DNA of 64,000 nucleotides. Origin: Lepidurus packardi. Its lineage: Eukaryota; Arthropoda; Branchiopoda; Notostraca; Triopsidae. The position numbers were made by a program, and so were the translations under genes. Position 1 is the first letter of the stretch; each line of letters opens with the position of its first letter. Below, in pieces: positions 11,475 to 22,377 of this stretch. The DNA lies in assembly GCA_023053545.1 (NCBI GenBank), contig JAKZAN010000158.1:1-64000 (forward strand). Direction: 5' to 3'. The notes under the pieces are model-generated. The model was not told the DNA's origin and made no database searches. It saw only the letters and a program-made list of their open reading frames with translations.

Positions 11475-13924
11475 GGAAATAATTCAGTCCGTAATTTATT
11501 AATTCAGTACGTAAGGAATTAATTCAGTCCGTAAGGAATTAATTCAGTCCGTAAGGATTTAATTCAGTCCGTAAGGTATTAATTCAGTCCGTAAGGAATT
11601 AATTCAGTCCGTAAGGAATTAATTCAGTCCGTAAGGAATAAGTTCAGTACGTAAGGAATTAATTCAGTCCGTAATCGATTAATTAAGTCCGTAATGAATT
11701 AATTAAGTCCGTATGAAATTAACTCAGTCCGTAAGGAATTAATTAAGGAATTAATTCAGTCCGTAAGGAATTAATTCAATCCGTAATTAATTAATTCATT
11801 CCTTACGGAATTAATTAAGTCCATAAGGAATTAATTTAGTCTGTAAGGATTTAATTAAGTCCGTAATGAATTAATTCAGTCCGTAAGGAATAACTTCAGT
11901 ACGTAAGGAATAACTTCAGTACGTATGGAAATAATTCAGTCCGTAATTTATTAATTCAGTACGTAAGGAATTAATTCAGTCAGTAAGGAATTAATTCAGT
12001 CCGTAAGGAACTAATTCAGTCCGTAAGGAATTAATTCAGTCCGTAAGGATTTAATTCAGTCCGTAAGGTATTAATTCAGTCCGTAAGGAATTAATACAGT
12101 CCGTAAGGAATAAGTTCAGTACGTAAGGAATTAATTCAGTCCGTAATCGATTAATTAAGTCCGTAATGAATTAATTCAGTCCGTATGAAATTAATTCAGT
12201 CCGTAAGGAATTAATTCAGTCCGTAAGGAATTAATTCAGTCCGTAAGGAATTATTTCAGTCCGTAATTAATTAATTCATTCCTTACGGAATTAAATAAGT
12301 CCATAAGGAATTAATTCAGTCTGTAAGGATTTAATTAAGTCCGTAATGAATTAATTCAGTCCGTAAGGAATTAATTAAGTCCGTAAGGAATTAATTCAGT
12401 CCGTAAGGAATTAATTCAGTCCGTAAGGAATTAATTCAGTCAGTAAGGAATTATTTCAGTCCGTAAGGAATTAATTCAGTCCGTAAGGAATTATTTTAGT
12501 CCGTAAGGATTTAATTCAGTCCGTAAGGTATTAATTCAGTCCGTAAGGAATCATTTCAGTCCGTAAGGATTTAATTCAGTCCGTAAGGAATTAATTCAGT
12601 CCGTAAGGAATTAATTCAGTCCGTAAGGAATTATTTCAGTCCGTAATTAATTAATTCATTCCTTACGGTATTAATTAAGTCCATAAGGAATTAATTTAGT
12701 CTGTAAGGATTTAATTAAGTCCGTAATGAATTAATTCAGTCCGTAAGGAATAACTTCAGTACGTAAGGAAATAATTCAGTCCGTAATTTATTAATTCAGT
12801 ACGTAAGGAATTAATTCAGTCCGTAAGGAATTAATTCAGTCCGTAAGGATTTAATTCAGTCCGTAAGGTATTAATTCAGTCCGTAAGGAATTAATTCAGT
12901 CCGTAAGGAATTAATTCAGTCCGTAAGGAATAAGTTCAGTACGTAAGGAATTAATTCAGTCCGTAATCGATTAATTAAGTCCGTAATGAATTAATTAAGT
13001 CCGTATGAAATTAACTCAGTCCGTAAGGAATTAATTAAGGAATTAATTCAGTCCGTAAGGAATTAATTCAATCCGTAATTAATTAATTCATTCCTTACGG
13101 AATTAATTAAGTCCATAAGGAATTAATTTAGTCTGTAAGGATTTAATTAAGTCCGTAATGAATTAATTCAGTCCGTAAGGAATAACTTCAGTACGTAAGG
13201 AATAACTTCAGTACGTATGGAAATAATTCAGTCCGTAATTTATTAATTCAGTACGTAAGGAATTAATTCAGTCAGTAAGGAATTAATTCAGTCCGTAAGG
13301 AACTAATTCAGTCCGTAAGGAATTAATTCAGTCCGTAAGGATTTAATTCAGTCCGTAAGGTATTAATTCAGTCCGTAAGGAATTAATACAGTCCGTAAGG
13401 AATAAGTTCAGTACGTAAGGAATTAATTCAGTCCGTAATCGATTAATTAAGTCCGTAATGAATTAATTCAGTCCGTATGAAATTAATTCAGTCCGTAAGG
13501 AATTAATTCAGTCCGTAAGGAATTAATTCAGTCCGTAAGGAATTATTTCAGTCCGTAATTAATTAATTCATTCCTTACGGAATTAAATAAGTCCATAAGG
13601 AATTAATTCAGTCTGTAAGGATTTAATTAAGTCCGTAATGAATTAATTCAGTCCGTAAGGAATTAATTAAGTCCGTAAGGAATTAATTCAGTCCGTAAGG
13701 AATTAATTCAGTCCGTAAGGAATTAATTCAGTCAGTAAGGAATTATTTCAGTCCGTAAGGAATTAATTCAGTCCGTAAGGAATTATTTTAGTCCGTAAGG
13801 ATTTAATTCAGTCCGTAAGGTATTAATTCAGTCCGTAAGGAATCATTTCAGTCCGTAAGGATTTAATTCAGTCCGTAAGGAATTAATTCAGTCCGTAAGG
13901 AATTAATTCAGTCCGTAAGGAATT
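11369..13924 (+). repeat. Tandem duplication, about 2 x 1,292 bp
   Basis: Markers repeat at an offset of 1,292: CCTTACGGTATT at 11369 and 12661, CCTTACGGAATTAAATAAG at 12281 and 13573, and a GGAATCATTTCAG monomer near 12545 and 13838. Sequence identity starts about 40 bp before the first landmark (about 11329) and ends near 13924, where copy 2 has TTAATTCAGTCAG against TTATTTCAG in copy 1. The first 750 bp of each copy are homologous to beta 7573-8320. The period is 64 monomers plus one 12-bp extension. Confidence 0.85.
12621..12668. repeat. Representative inverted repeat around an inverted core
   Basis: CCGTAAGGAAT (12621-12631) and ATTCCTTACGG (12658-12668) are perfect 11-bp inverted arms with a 26-bp spacer. 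A closer 6-bp pair, CCGTAA (12641-12646) and TTACGG (12663-12668), leaves a 16-bp spacer. The same geometry holds at most of the other core sites because the preceding two monomers are conserved. A hairpin or cruciform is possible in single-stranded or supercoiled DNA; no function can be read from sequence. Confidence 0.8.
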
Positions 13925-15050
13925 AATTCAGTCAGTAAGGAATTAATTCAGCCCGTAAGGAATTAATTCAGTCCGTAAGGAATTAATTCAGTCAGTAAGG
14001 AATTAATTCAGTCCGTATGGAATTAATTCAATCCGTAAGGAATTCATTCAGTCCGTAAGGAATTATTCAGTGAGAAAGGAATTCAATCAATCTTAAATAA
14101 TTAATTCAGTCCGTAAAGAACTAATTCAGTCTGTATTGAATTAATTAAGTCCGTAAGGAATTAATTAAGTCCGTAAGGAATTAATTCAGTCCGTAAGGAA
14201 TTATTTCAGTCCGTAATTAATTAATTCATTCCTTACGGAATTAATTAAGTCCATAAGGAATTAATTTAGTCTGTAAGGATTTAATTAAGTCCGTAATGAA
14301 TTAATTCAGTCCGTAAGGAATAACTTCAGTACGTAAGGAATAACTTCAGTACGTAAGGAAATAATTCAGTCCGTAATGGATTTTTTCTGTACGTAAGGAA
14401 TTAATTCAGTCAGTAAGGAATTGATTCAGTCCGTAAGGTATTAATTCAGTCCGTAAGGAATTAATTCAGTCCGTAAGGAATTAATTCAGTCCGTAAGGAA
14501 TAAGTTCAGTACGTAAGGAATTAATTCTGTCCGTATGAAATTAATTAAGTCCGTAATGAATTAATTCAGTCCGTATGAAATTAATTCAGTCCGTAAGGAA
14601 TTAATTCAGTCCGTAAGGAATTAATTCAGTCCGTAAGGAATTATATCAGTCCGTAATTAATTAATTCATTCCTTACGGAATTAATTAAGTCCATAAGGAA
14701 TTAATTTAGTCTGTAAGGATTTAATTAAGTCCGTAAGGAATTAATTCAGTCCGTAAGGAATTAATTCAGTCAGTAAGGAATTAATTCAGTCCGTAAGGAA
14801 TTAATTCAGTCCGTAAGGAATTATTTCAGTCCGTAAGGATTTAATTCAGTCCGTAAGGTATTAATTCAGTCCGTAAGGAATTAATTCAGTCCGTAAGGAA
14901 TTAATTCAGTCCGTAAGGATATATTTCAGTCCGTAAGGAATAAGTTCAGTACGTAAGGAATTAATTCAGTCCGTAATCGATTAATTAAGTCCGTAATGAA
15001 TTAATTCAGTCCGTAAGAAATTAACTCAGTACGTAAGGAATTAATTAAGG
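13925..15050 (+). repeat. Bridge segment between the 1,292- and 1,104-bp duplications
   Basis: This is monomer array without an obvious adjacent duplicate. It contains the first GTGAGAAAGG-AATTCAATCAATC pair (14072), here ending TTAAATAATT, and it lies 159 bp from the inverted core at 14231 (later copies keep 179 bp). A second core is at 14671, preceded by a unique TTATATCAG monomer. It also has a unique monomer with a run of six T (14381-14386). The segment mixes domain 1 and domain 2 markers and may be an older exchange product. Confidence 0.6.
14373..14400 (+). repeat. Unique T6-containing monomer
   Basis: One monomer reads GTAATGGATTTTTTCTGTACG, with T at six successive bases where AATTAATT is expected. 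I saw it nowhere else in the window, so it is a private mutation useful as a single-copy sequence tag. Confidence 0.7.
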
Positions 15051-15059
15051 AATTAATTC

Positions 15060-17064
15060 AGTCCGTAAGGAATTAATTCAGTCCGTAGTTAATTAATTCA
15101 TTCCTTACGGAATTAATTAAGTCCATAAGGAATTAATTCAGTCTGTAAGGATTTAATTAAGTCCGTAATGAATTAATTCAGACCGTAAGGAATTAATTCA
15201 GTCCGTAAGGAATTAATTCAGTCCGTAAGGAATTAATTCAGTCCGTAAGGATTTAATTCAGTCCGTAAGGTATTAATTCAGTCCGTAAGGAATTAATTCA
15301 GTCCGTAAGGAACTAATTCAGTCCGTAAGGAATTAATTCAGTCCGTAAGGAATTAATTCTGTCCGTGAGGATGTAATTCAGTCCGTAAGGTATAAATTCA
15401 GTCCGTAAGGAATTAATTCAGTCCGTAAGGAATTAATTCAGTCCGTAAGGATATAATTCAGTCCGTAAGGAATAAGTTCAGTACGTAAGGAATTAATTCA
15501 GTCCGTAATCGATTAATTAAGTCCGTAATGAATTAATTCAGTCCGTATGAAATTAACTCAGTCCGTAAGGAATTAATTAAGGAATTAATTCAGTCCGTAA
15601 GGAATTAATTCAGTCCGTAATTAATTAATTCATACCTTACGGAATTAATTAAGTCCATAAGGAATTAATTCAGTCTGTAAGGATTTAATTAAGTCCGTAA
15701 TGAATTAATTCAGTCCGTAATGAATTAATTCAGTCCGTAAGGATTTAATTCAGTCCGTAAGGTATTAATTCAGTCCGTAAGGAATTAATTCAGTCCGTAA
15801 GGAACTAATTCAGTCCGTAAGGAATTAATTCAGTCCGTAAGGAATTAATTCAGTCCGTAAGGAATTAATTCTGTCCGTAAGGATGTAATTCAGTCCGTAA
15901 GGTATTAATTCAGTCCGTAAGGAATTAATTCAGTCCGTAAGGAATTAATTCAGCCCGTAAGGAATTAATTCAGTCCGTAAGGAATTAATTCAGTCCGTAA
16001 GGATATATTTCAGTCCGTAAGGAATAAGTTCAGTACGTAAGGAATTAATTCAGTCCGTAATCGATTAATTAAGTCCGTAATGAATTAATTCAGTCCGTAT
16101 GAAATTAACTCAGTCCGTAAGGAATTAATTAAGGAATTAATTCAGTCCGTAAGGAATTAATTCAGTCCGTAAGGAATTAATTCAGTCCGTAATTAATTAA
16201 TTCATTCCTTACGGAATTAATTAAGTCCATAAGGAATTAATTCAGTCTGTAAGGATTTAATTAAGTCCGTAATGAATTAATTCAGACCGTAAGGAATTAA
16301 TTCAGTCCGTAAGGAATTAATTCAGTCCGTAAGGAATTAATTCAGTCCGTAAGGATTTAATTCAGTCCGTAAGGTATTAATTCAGTCCGTAAGGAATTAA
16401 TTCAGTCCGTAAGGAACTAATTCAGTCCGTAAGGAATTAATTCAGTCCGTAAGGAATTAATTCTGTCCGTGAGGATGTAATTCAGTCCGTAAGGTATTAA
16501 TTCAGTCCGTAAGGAATTAATTCAGTCCGTAAGGAATTAATTCAGTCCGTAAGGATATAATTCAGTCCGTAAGGAATAAGTTCAGTACGTAAGGAATTAA
16601 TTCAGTCCGTAATCGATTAATTAAGTCCGTAATGAATTAATTCAGTCCGTATGAAATTAACTCAGTCCGTAAGGAATTAATTAAGGAATTAATTCAGTCC
16701 GTAAGGAATTAATTCAGTCCGTAATTAATTAATTCATACCTTACGGAATTAATTAAGTCCATAAGGAATTAATTCAGTCTGTAAGGATTTAATTAAGTCC
16801 GTAATGAATTAATTCAGTCCGTAATGAATTAATTCAGTCCGTAAGGATTTAATTCAGTCCGTAAGGTATTAATTCAGTCCGTAAGGAATTAATTCAGTCC
16901 GTAAGGAACTAATTCAGTCCGTAAGGAATTAATTCAGTCCGTAAGGAATTAATTCAGTCCGTAAGGAATTAATTCTGTCCGTAAGGATGTAATTCAGTCC
17001 GTAAGGTATTAATTCAGTCCGTAAGGAATTAATTCAGTCCGTAAGGAATTAATTCAGCCCGTAA
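15060..17064 (+). repeat. Tandem duplication, about 2 x 1,104 bp
   Basis: Copies lie at about 15060-15960 and 16164-17064. Paired markers are CAGACCG at 15181 and 16285, CATACCTTACGG (a one-base variant of the inverted core's left flank, unique to this pair) at 15631 and 16735, and GTCCGTGAGGATG near 15361 and 16465. Differences noticed are GTAGTT against GTAATT at 15088/16192 and TATAAATT against TATTAATT near 15391/16495. The period is 54 monomers plus two 12-bp extensions. Confidence 0.83.
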
Positions 17065-17154
17065 GGAATAAGTTCAGTCCGTAAGGATTTAATTCAGTCC
17101 GTAAGGTATTAATTCAGTCCGTAAGGAATTAATTCAGTCCGTAAGGAATTAATT

Positions 17155-18357
17155 CAGTCCGTAAGGATATAATTCAGTCCGTAAGGAATAAGTTCAGTAC
17201 GTAAGGAATTAATTCAGTCCGTAATCGATTAATTAAGTCCGTAATGAATTAATTCAGTCCGTATGAAATTAACTCAGTCCGTAAGGAATTAATTAAGGAA
17301 TTAATTCAGTCCGTAAGGAATTAATTCAGTCCGTAATTAATTAATTCAGTCCGTAATTAATTAATTCATTCCTTACGGAATTAATTAAGTCCATAAGGAA
17401 TTAATTCAGTCTGTAAGGATTTAATTAAGTCCGTAATGAATTAATTCAGTCCGTAATGAATTAATTCAGTCCGTAAGGATTTAATTCAGTCCGTAAGGTA
17501 TTAATTCAGTCCGTAAGGAATTAATTCAGTCCGTAATGAATTAATTCAGTCCGTAAGGAATTAATTCTGTCCGTAAGGATGTAATTCAGTCCGTGAGGTA
17601 TTAATTCAGTCCGTAAGGAATTAATTCAGTCCGTAAGGAATTAATTCAGTCCGTAAGGAATAAGTTCAGTACGTAAGGAATTAATTCAGTCCGTAATGGA
17701 TTAATTAAGTCCGTAATGAATTAATTCAGTCCGTATGAAATTAATTCAGTCCGTAAGGAATTCATTAGTCCGTAAGGAATTAATTCAGTAAGAAAGGAAT
17801 TCAATCAATCCTAAAGAATTAATTCAGTCCGTAAGGAACTAATTCAGTCCGTAAGGAATTAATTCTGTCCGTAAGGAATTAATTCAGTCCGTAAGGAATT
17901 AATTCAGTCCGTAAGGAATTATTTCAGTCCGTAATTAATTCATTCATTCCTTACGGAATTAATTAAGTCCATAAGGAATTAATTTAGTCTGTAAGGATTT
18001 AATTAAGTCCGTAATGAATTAATTCAGTCCGTAAGGAATAACTTCAGTACGTAAGGAAATAATTCAGTAAGTAATGGATTAATTAAGTCCGTAATGAATT
18101 AATTCAGTCCGTAAGGAATTAATAAAATCCGTACGGAATTAATTCAGTCCGAAAGGAATTAATTCAGTCCGTAATTAATAAGTTCAGTACGTAAGGAATT
18201 AATTCAGTCCGTATTGGATTAATTAAGTCCGTAATTAATAAGTTCAGTACGTAAGGAATTAATTAAGTCCGTAATGGATTAATTAAGTCCGTAATGAATT
18301 AATTCAGTCCGTATGAAATTAATTCAGTCCGTAAGGAATTCATTCAGTCCGTAAGGA
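17155..18357 (+). repeat. 2,150-bp-period duplication, copy 1
   Basis: This segment recurs at 19305-20507. It runs from a GGATATAATT monomer through GTACG, AATCGATT, a 32-bp monomer, a doubled TTAATTAATTCAG before the core at 17371, the AGTAAGAAAGG-AATTCAATC pair near 17790, and into the first 480-bp unit. No difference was noticed between the copies. The 480-bp triplet lies between the shared ends, so expansion to three copies explains much of the 2,150-bp spacing. Confidence 0.83.
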
Positions 18358-19339
18358 TATAATTCAGTCCGTAAGGAATTAATTCAGTCCGTAAGGAATT
18401 ATTTCAGTCCGTAATTAATTCATTCATTCCTTACGGAATTAATTAAGTCCATAAGGAATTAATTTAGTCTGTAAGGATTTAATTAAGTCCGTAATGAATT
18501 AATTCAGTCCGTAAGGAATAACTTCAGTACGTAAGGAAATAATTCAGTAAGTAATGGATTAATTAAGTCCGTAATGAATTAATTCAGTCCGTAAGGAATT
18601 AATAAAATCCGTACGGAATTAATTCAGTCCGAAAGGAATTAATTCAGTCCGTAATTAATAAGTTCAGTACGTAAGGAATTAATTCAGTCCGTATTGGATT
18701 AATTAAGTCCGTAATTAATAAGTTCAGTACGTAAGGAATTAATTAAGTCCGTAATGGATTAATTAAGTCCGTAATGAATTAATTCAGTCCGTATGAAATT
18801 AATTCAGTCCGTAAGGAATTCATTCAGTCCGTAAGGATATAATTCAGTCCGTAAGGAATTAATTCAGTCCGTAAGGAATTATTTCAGTCCGTAATTAATT
18901 CATTCATTCCTTACGGAATTAATTAAGTCCATAAGGAATTAATTTAGTCTGTAAGGATTTAATTAAGTCCGTAATGAATTAATTCAGTCCGTAAGGAATA
19001 ACTTCAGTACGTAAGGAAATAATTCAGTAAGTAATGGATTAATTAAGTCCGTAATGAATTAATTCAGTCCGTAAGGAATTAATAAAATCCGTACGGAATT
19101 AATTCAGTCCGAAAGGAATTAATTCAGTCCGTAATTAATAAGTTCAGTACGTAAGGAATTAATTCAGTCCGTATTGGATTAATTAAGTCCGTAATTAATA
19201 AGTTCAGTACGTAAGGAATTAATTAAGTCCGTAATGGATTAATTAAGTCCGTAATGAATTAATTCAGTCCGTATGAAATTAATTCAGTCCGTAAGGAATT
19301 CATTCAGTCCGTAAGGATATAATTCAGTCCGTAAGGAAT
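17881..19339 (+). repeat. Perfect 480-bp higher-order tandem, 3 copies
   Basis: Units at 17881-18360, 18361-18840 and 18841-19320 read identically line by line, and identity continues to about 19339. Each has 24 monomers, one inverted core (17949, 18429, 18909), the CpG-decayed pair, AATAAAATCCGTACGG, GTCCGAAAGG, two GTAATTAATAAGTTCAGTACG monomers, GTATTGGATT, TATGAAATT, GGAATTCATT and GGATATAATT. No substitution was noticed in 1,440 bp. A partial fourth copy is at 20031-20507. Confidence 0.92.
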
Positions 19340-20507
19340 AAGTTCAGTACGTAAGGAATTAATTCAGTCCGTAATCGATTAATTAAGTCCGTAATGAATT
19401 AATTCAGTCCGTATGAAATTAACTCAGTCCGTAAGGAATTAATTAAGGAATTAATTCAGTCCGTAAGGAATTAATTCAGTCCGTAATTAATTAATTCAGT
19501 CCGTAATTAATTAATTCATTCCTTACGGAATTAATTAAGTCCATAAGGAATTAATTCAGTCTGTAAGGATTTAATTAAGTCCGTAATGAATTAATTCAGT
19601 CCGTAATGAATTAATTCAGTCCGTAAGGATTTAATTCAGTCCGTAAGGTATTAATTCAGTCCGTAAGGAATTAATTCAGTCCGTAATGAATTAATTCAGT
19701 CCGTAAGGAATTAATTCTGTCCGTAAGGATGTAATTCAGTCCGTGAGGTATTAATTCAGTCCGTAAGGAATTAATTCAGTCCGTAAGGAATTAATTCAGT
19801 CCGTAAGGAATAAGTTCAGTACGTAAGGAATTAATTCAGTCCGTAATGGATTAATTAAGTCCGTAATGAATTAATTCAGTCCGTATGAAATTAATTCAGT
19901 CCGTAAGGAATTCATTAGTCCGTAAGGAATTAATTCAGTAAGAAAGGAATTCAATCAATCCTAAAGAATTAATTCAGTCCGTAAGGAACTAATTCAGTCC
20001 GTAAGGAATTAATTCTGTCCGTAAGGAATTAATTCAGTCCGTAAGGAATTAATTCAGTCCGTAAGGAATTATTTCAGTCCGTAATTAATTCATTCATTCC
20101 TTACGGAATTAATTAAGTCCATAAGGAATTAATTTAGTCTGTAAGGATTTAATTAAGTCCGTAATGAATTAATTCAGTCCGTAAGGAATAACTTCAGTAC
20201 GTAAGGAAATAATTCAGTAAGTAATGGATTAATTAAGTCCGTAATGAATTAATTCAGTCCGTAAGGAATTAATAAAATCCGTACGGAATTAATTCAGTCC
20301 GAAAGGAATTAATTCAGTCCGTAATTAATAAGTTCAGTACGTAAGGAATTAATTCAGTCCGTATTGGATTAATTAAGTCCGTAATTAATAAGTTCAGTAC
20401 GTAAGGAATTAATTAAGTCCGTAATGGATTAATTAAGTCCGTAATGAATTAATTCAGTCCGTATGAAATTAATTCAGTCCGTAAGGAATTCATTCAGTCC
20501 GTAAGGA
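19305..20507 (+). repeat. 2,150-bp-period duplication, copy 2
   Basis: This is the second copy of 17155-18357. Checked anchors at an offset of 2,150: GGATATAATT (17161/19311), the shortened TTCATTAGTCCG monomer (17761/19911), CTGTCC (17861/20011) and CATTCATTCC (17941/20091). It ends in a partial fourth 480-bp unit that continues into GGAATTCATT and GGAATTCGTT monomers instead of GGATATAATT. Confidence 0.83.
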
Positions 20508-21320
20508 ATTCATTCAGTCCGTAAGGAATTCGTTCAGTCCGTAAGGAATTAATTCAGCGAGAAAGGAATTCAATCAATCTTAAAGAATTAATTCAATCCG
20601 TAAGGAACTAATTCAGTCCGTAAGGAATTAATTCAGTCCGTAAGGAAATAATTAAGTCCGTAAGGAATTAATTAAGTCCGTAAGGAATTAATTCAGTCCG
20701 TAAGGAATTAATTCAGTCCGTAAGGAATTATTTCAGTCCGTAATTAATTAATTCATTCCTTACGGAATTAATTAAGTCCATAAGGAATTAATTTAGTCTG
20801 TAAGGATTTAATTAAGTCCGTAATGAATTAATTCAGTCCGTAAGGAATTAATTCAGTCCGTAAGGAATTAATTCAGTCCGTAAGGAATTAATTCAGTCCG
20901 TAAGGAATTAATTCAGTCCGTAAGGAATTAATTCTGTCCGTGAGGATGTAATTCAGTCCGTAAGGTATTAATTAAGTCCGTAAGGAATTAATTCACTCCG
21001 TAAGGAATTAATTCAGTCCGTAAGGAATTAATTCAGTCCGTAAGAAATTAATTCAGTCAGTAAGGAATTAATTCAGTCCGTATGAAATTAATTCAGTCCG
21101 TAAGGAATTCATTCAGTCCGTAAGGAATTCATTCAGTCCGTAAGGAATTATTCAGTGAGAAAGGAATTCAATCAATCTTAAAGAATTAATTCAGTCCGTA
21201 AGGAACTAATTCAGTCCGTAAGGAATTAATTCAGTCCGTAAGGAATTAATTAAGTCCGTAAGGAATTAATTAAGTCCGTAAGGAATTAATTAAGTCCGTA
21301 AGGAATTAATTCAGTCCGTA
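20184..21320 (+). repeat. 1,137-bp duplication, copy 1
   Basis: The unit starts with GGAATAACTTCAGTACG and ends just before the same string at 21321. It includes the AATAAAATCCGTACGG monomer, GTATTGGATT, a unique GGAATTCGTT monomer (20531), the GCGAGAAAGG variant (20559), an inverted core at 20758, GTGAGGATG and a GTGAGAAAGG pair at 21157. The period is an odd number because of 19-bp monomers in the AGAAAGG pairs. Confidence 0.85.
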
Positions 21321-22377
21321 AGGAATAACTTCAGTACGTAAGGAAATAATTCAGTAAGTAATGGATTAATTAAGTCCGTAATGAATTAATTCAGTCCGTA
21401 AGGAATTAATAAAATCCGTACGGAATTAATTCAGTCCGAAAGGAATTAATTCAGTCCGTAATTAATAAGTTCAGTACGTAAGGAATTAATTCAGTCCGTA
21501 TTGGATTAATTAAGTCCGTAATTAATAAGTTCAGTACGTAAGGAATTAATTAAGTCCGTAATGGATTAATTAAGTCCGTAATGAATTAATTCAGTCCGTA
21601 TGAAATTAATTCAGTCCGTAAGGAATTCATTCAGTCCGTAAGGAATTCATTCAGTCCGTAAGGAATTCGTTCAGTCCGTAAGGAATTAATTCAGCGAGAA
21701 AGGAATTCAATCAATCTTAAAGAATTAATTCAATCCGTAAGGAACTAATTCAGTCCGTAAGGAATTAATTCAGTCCGTAAGGAAATAATTAAGTCCGTAA
21801 GGAATTAATTAAGTCCGTAAGGAATTAATTCAGTCCGTAAGGAATTAATTTAGTCTGTAAGGATTTAATTAAGTCCGTAATGAATTAATTCAGTCCGTAA
21901 GGAATTAATTCAGTCCGTAAGGAATTAATTCAGTCCGTAAGGAATTAATTCAGTCCGTAAGGAATTAATTCAGTCCGTAAGGAATTAATTCTGTCCGTGA
22001 GGATGTAATTCAGTCCGTAAGGTATTAATTAAGTCCGTAAGGAATTAATTCACTCCGTAAGGAATTAATTCAGTCCGTAAGGAATTAATTCAGTCCGTAA
22101 GAAATTAATTCAGTCAGTAAGGAATTAATTCAGTCCGTATGAAATTAATTCAGTCCGTAAGGAATTCATTCAGTCCGTAAGGAATTCATTCAGTCCGTAA
22201 GGAATTATTCAGTGAGAAAGGAATTCAATCAATCTTAAAGAATTAATTCAGTCCGTAAGGAACTAATTCAGTCCGTAAGGAATTAATTCAGTCCGTAAGG
22301 AATTAATTAAGTCCGTAAGGAATTAATTAAGTCCGTAAGGAATTAATTAAGTCCGTAAGGAATTAATTCAGTCCGTA
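21321..22377 (+). repeat. 1,137-bp duplication, copy 2 with 80-bp loss
   Basis: This copy matches 20184 onward at an offset of 1,137 (GGAATTCGTT at 20531/21668, GCGAGAAAGG at 20559/21696) until about 21840. There 80 bp are missing, namely the TTATTTCAG monomer, the inverted core and GTCCATAAGG. Later markers match at an offset of 1,057 (CTGTCCGTGAGG at 20935/21992, GTGAGAAAGG at 21157/22214). The loss is exactly four monomer lengths and removes a whole inverted core without disturbing phase. Confidence 0.85.

Larger units (their letters stand above)
1..20183 (+). repeat. Satellite domain 1 (AATCGATT-rich, dense inverted cores)
   Basis: This part is recognised by variant content. The AATCGATT monomer (followed by TTAAGTCCG) occurs in nearly every sub-block, typically in the order GGAATAAGTTCAGTACG, AATCGATT, AATGAATT, TATGAAATTAACTCAG, then a 32-bp monomer. 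CTGTCCGTAAGGATG is common, and GTCCGTGAGGTATT appears at fixed places. Inverted CCTTACGG cores come every 300-660 bp. The last AATCGATT before domain 2 is near 19.37 kb. I place the domain end at the start of the 1,137-bp duplication, but the true transition is gradual between about 17.7 and 20.2 kb. Confidence 0.75.
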
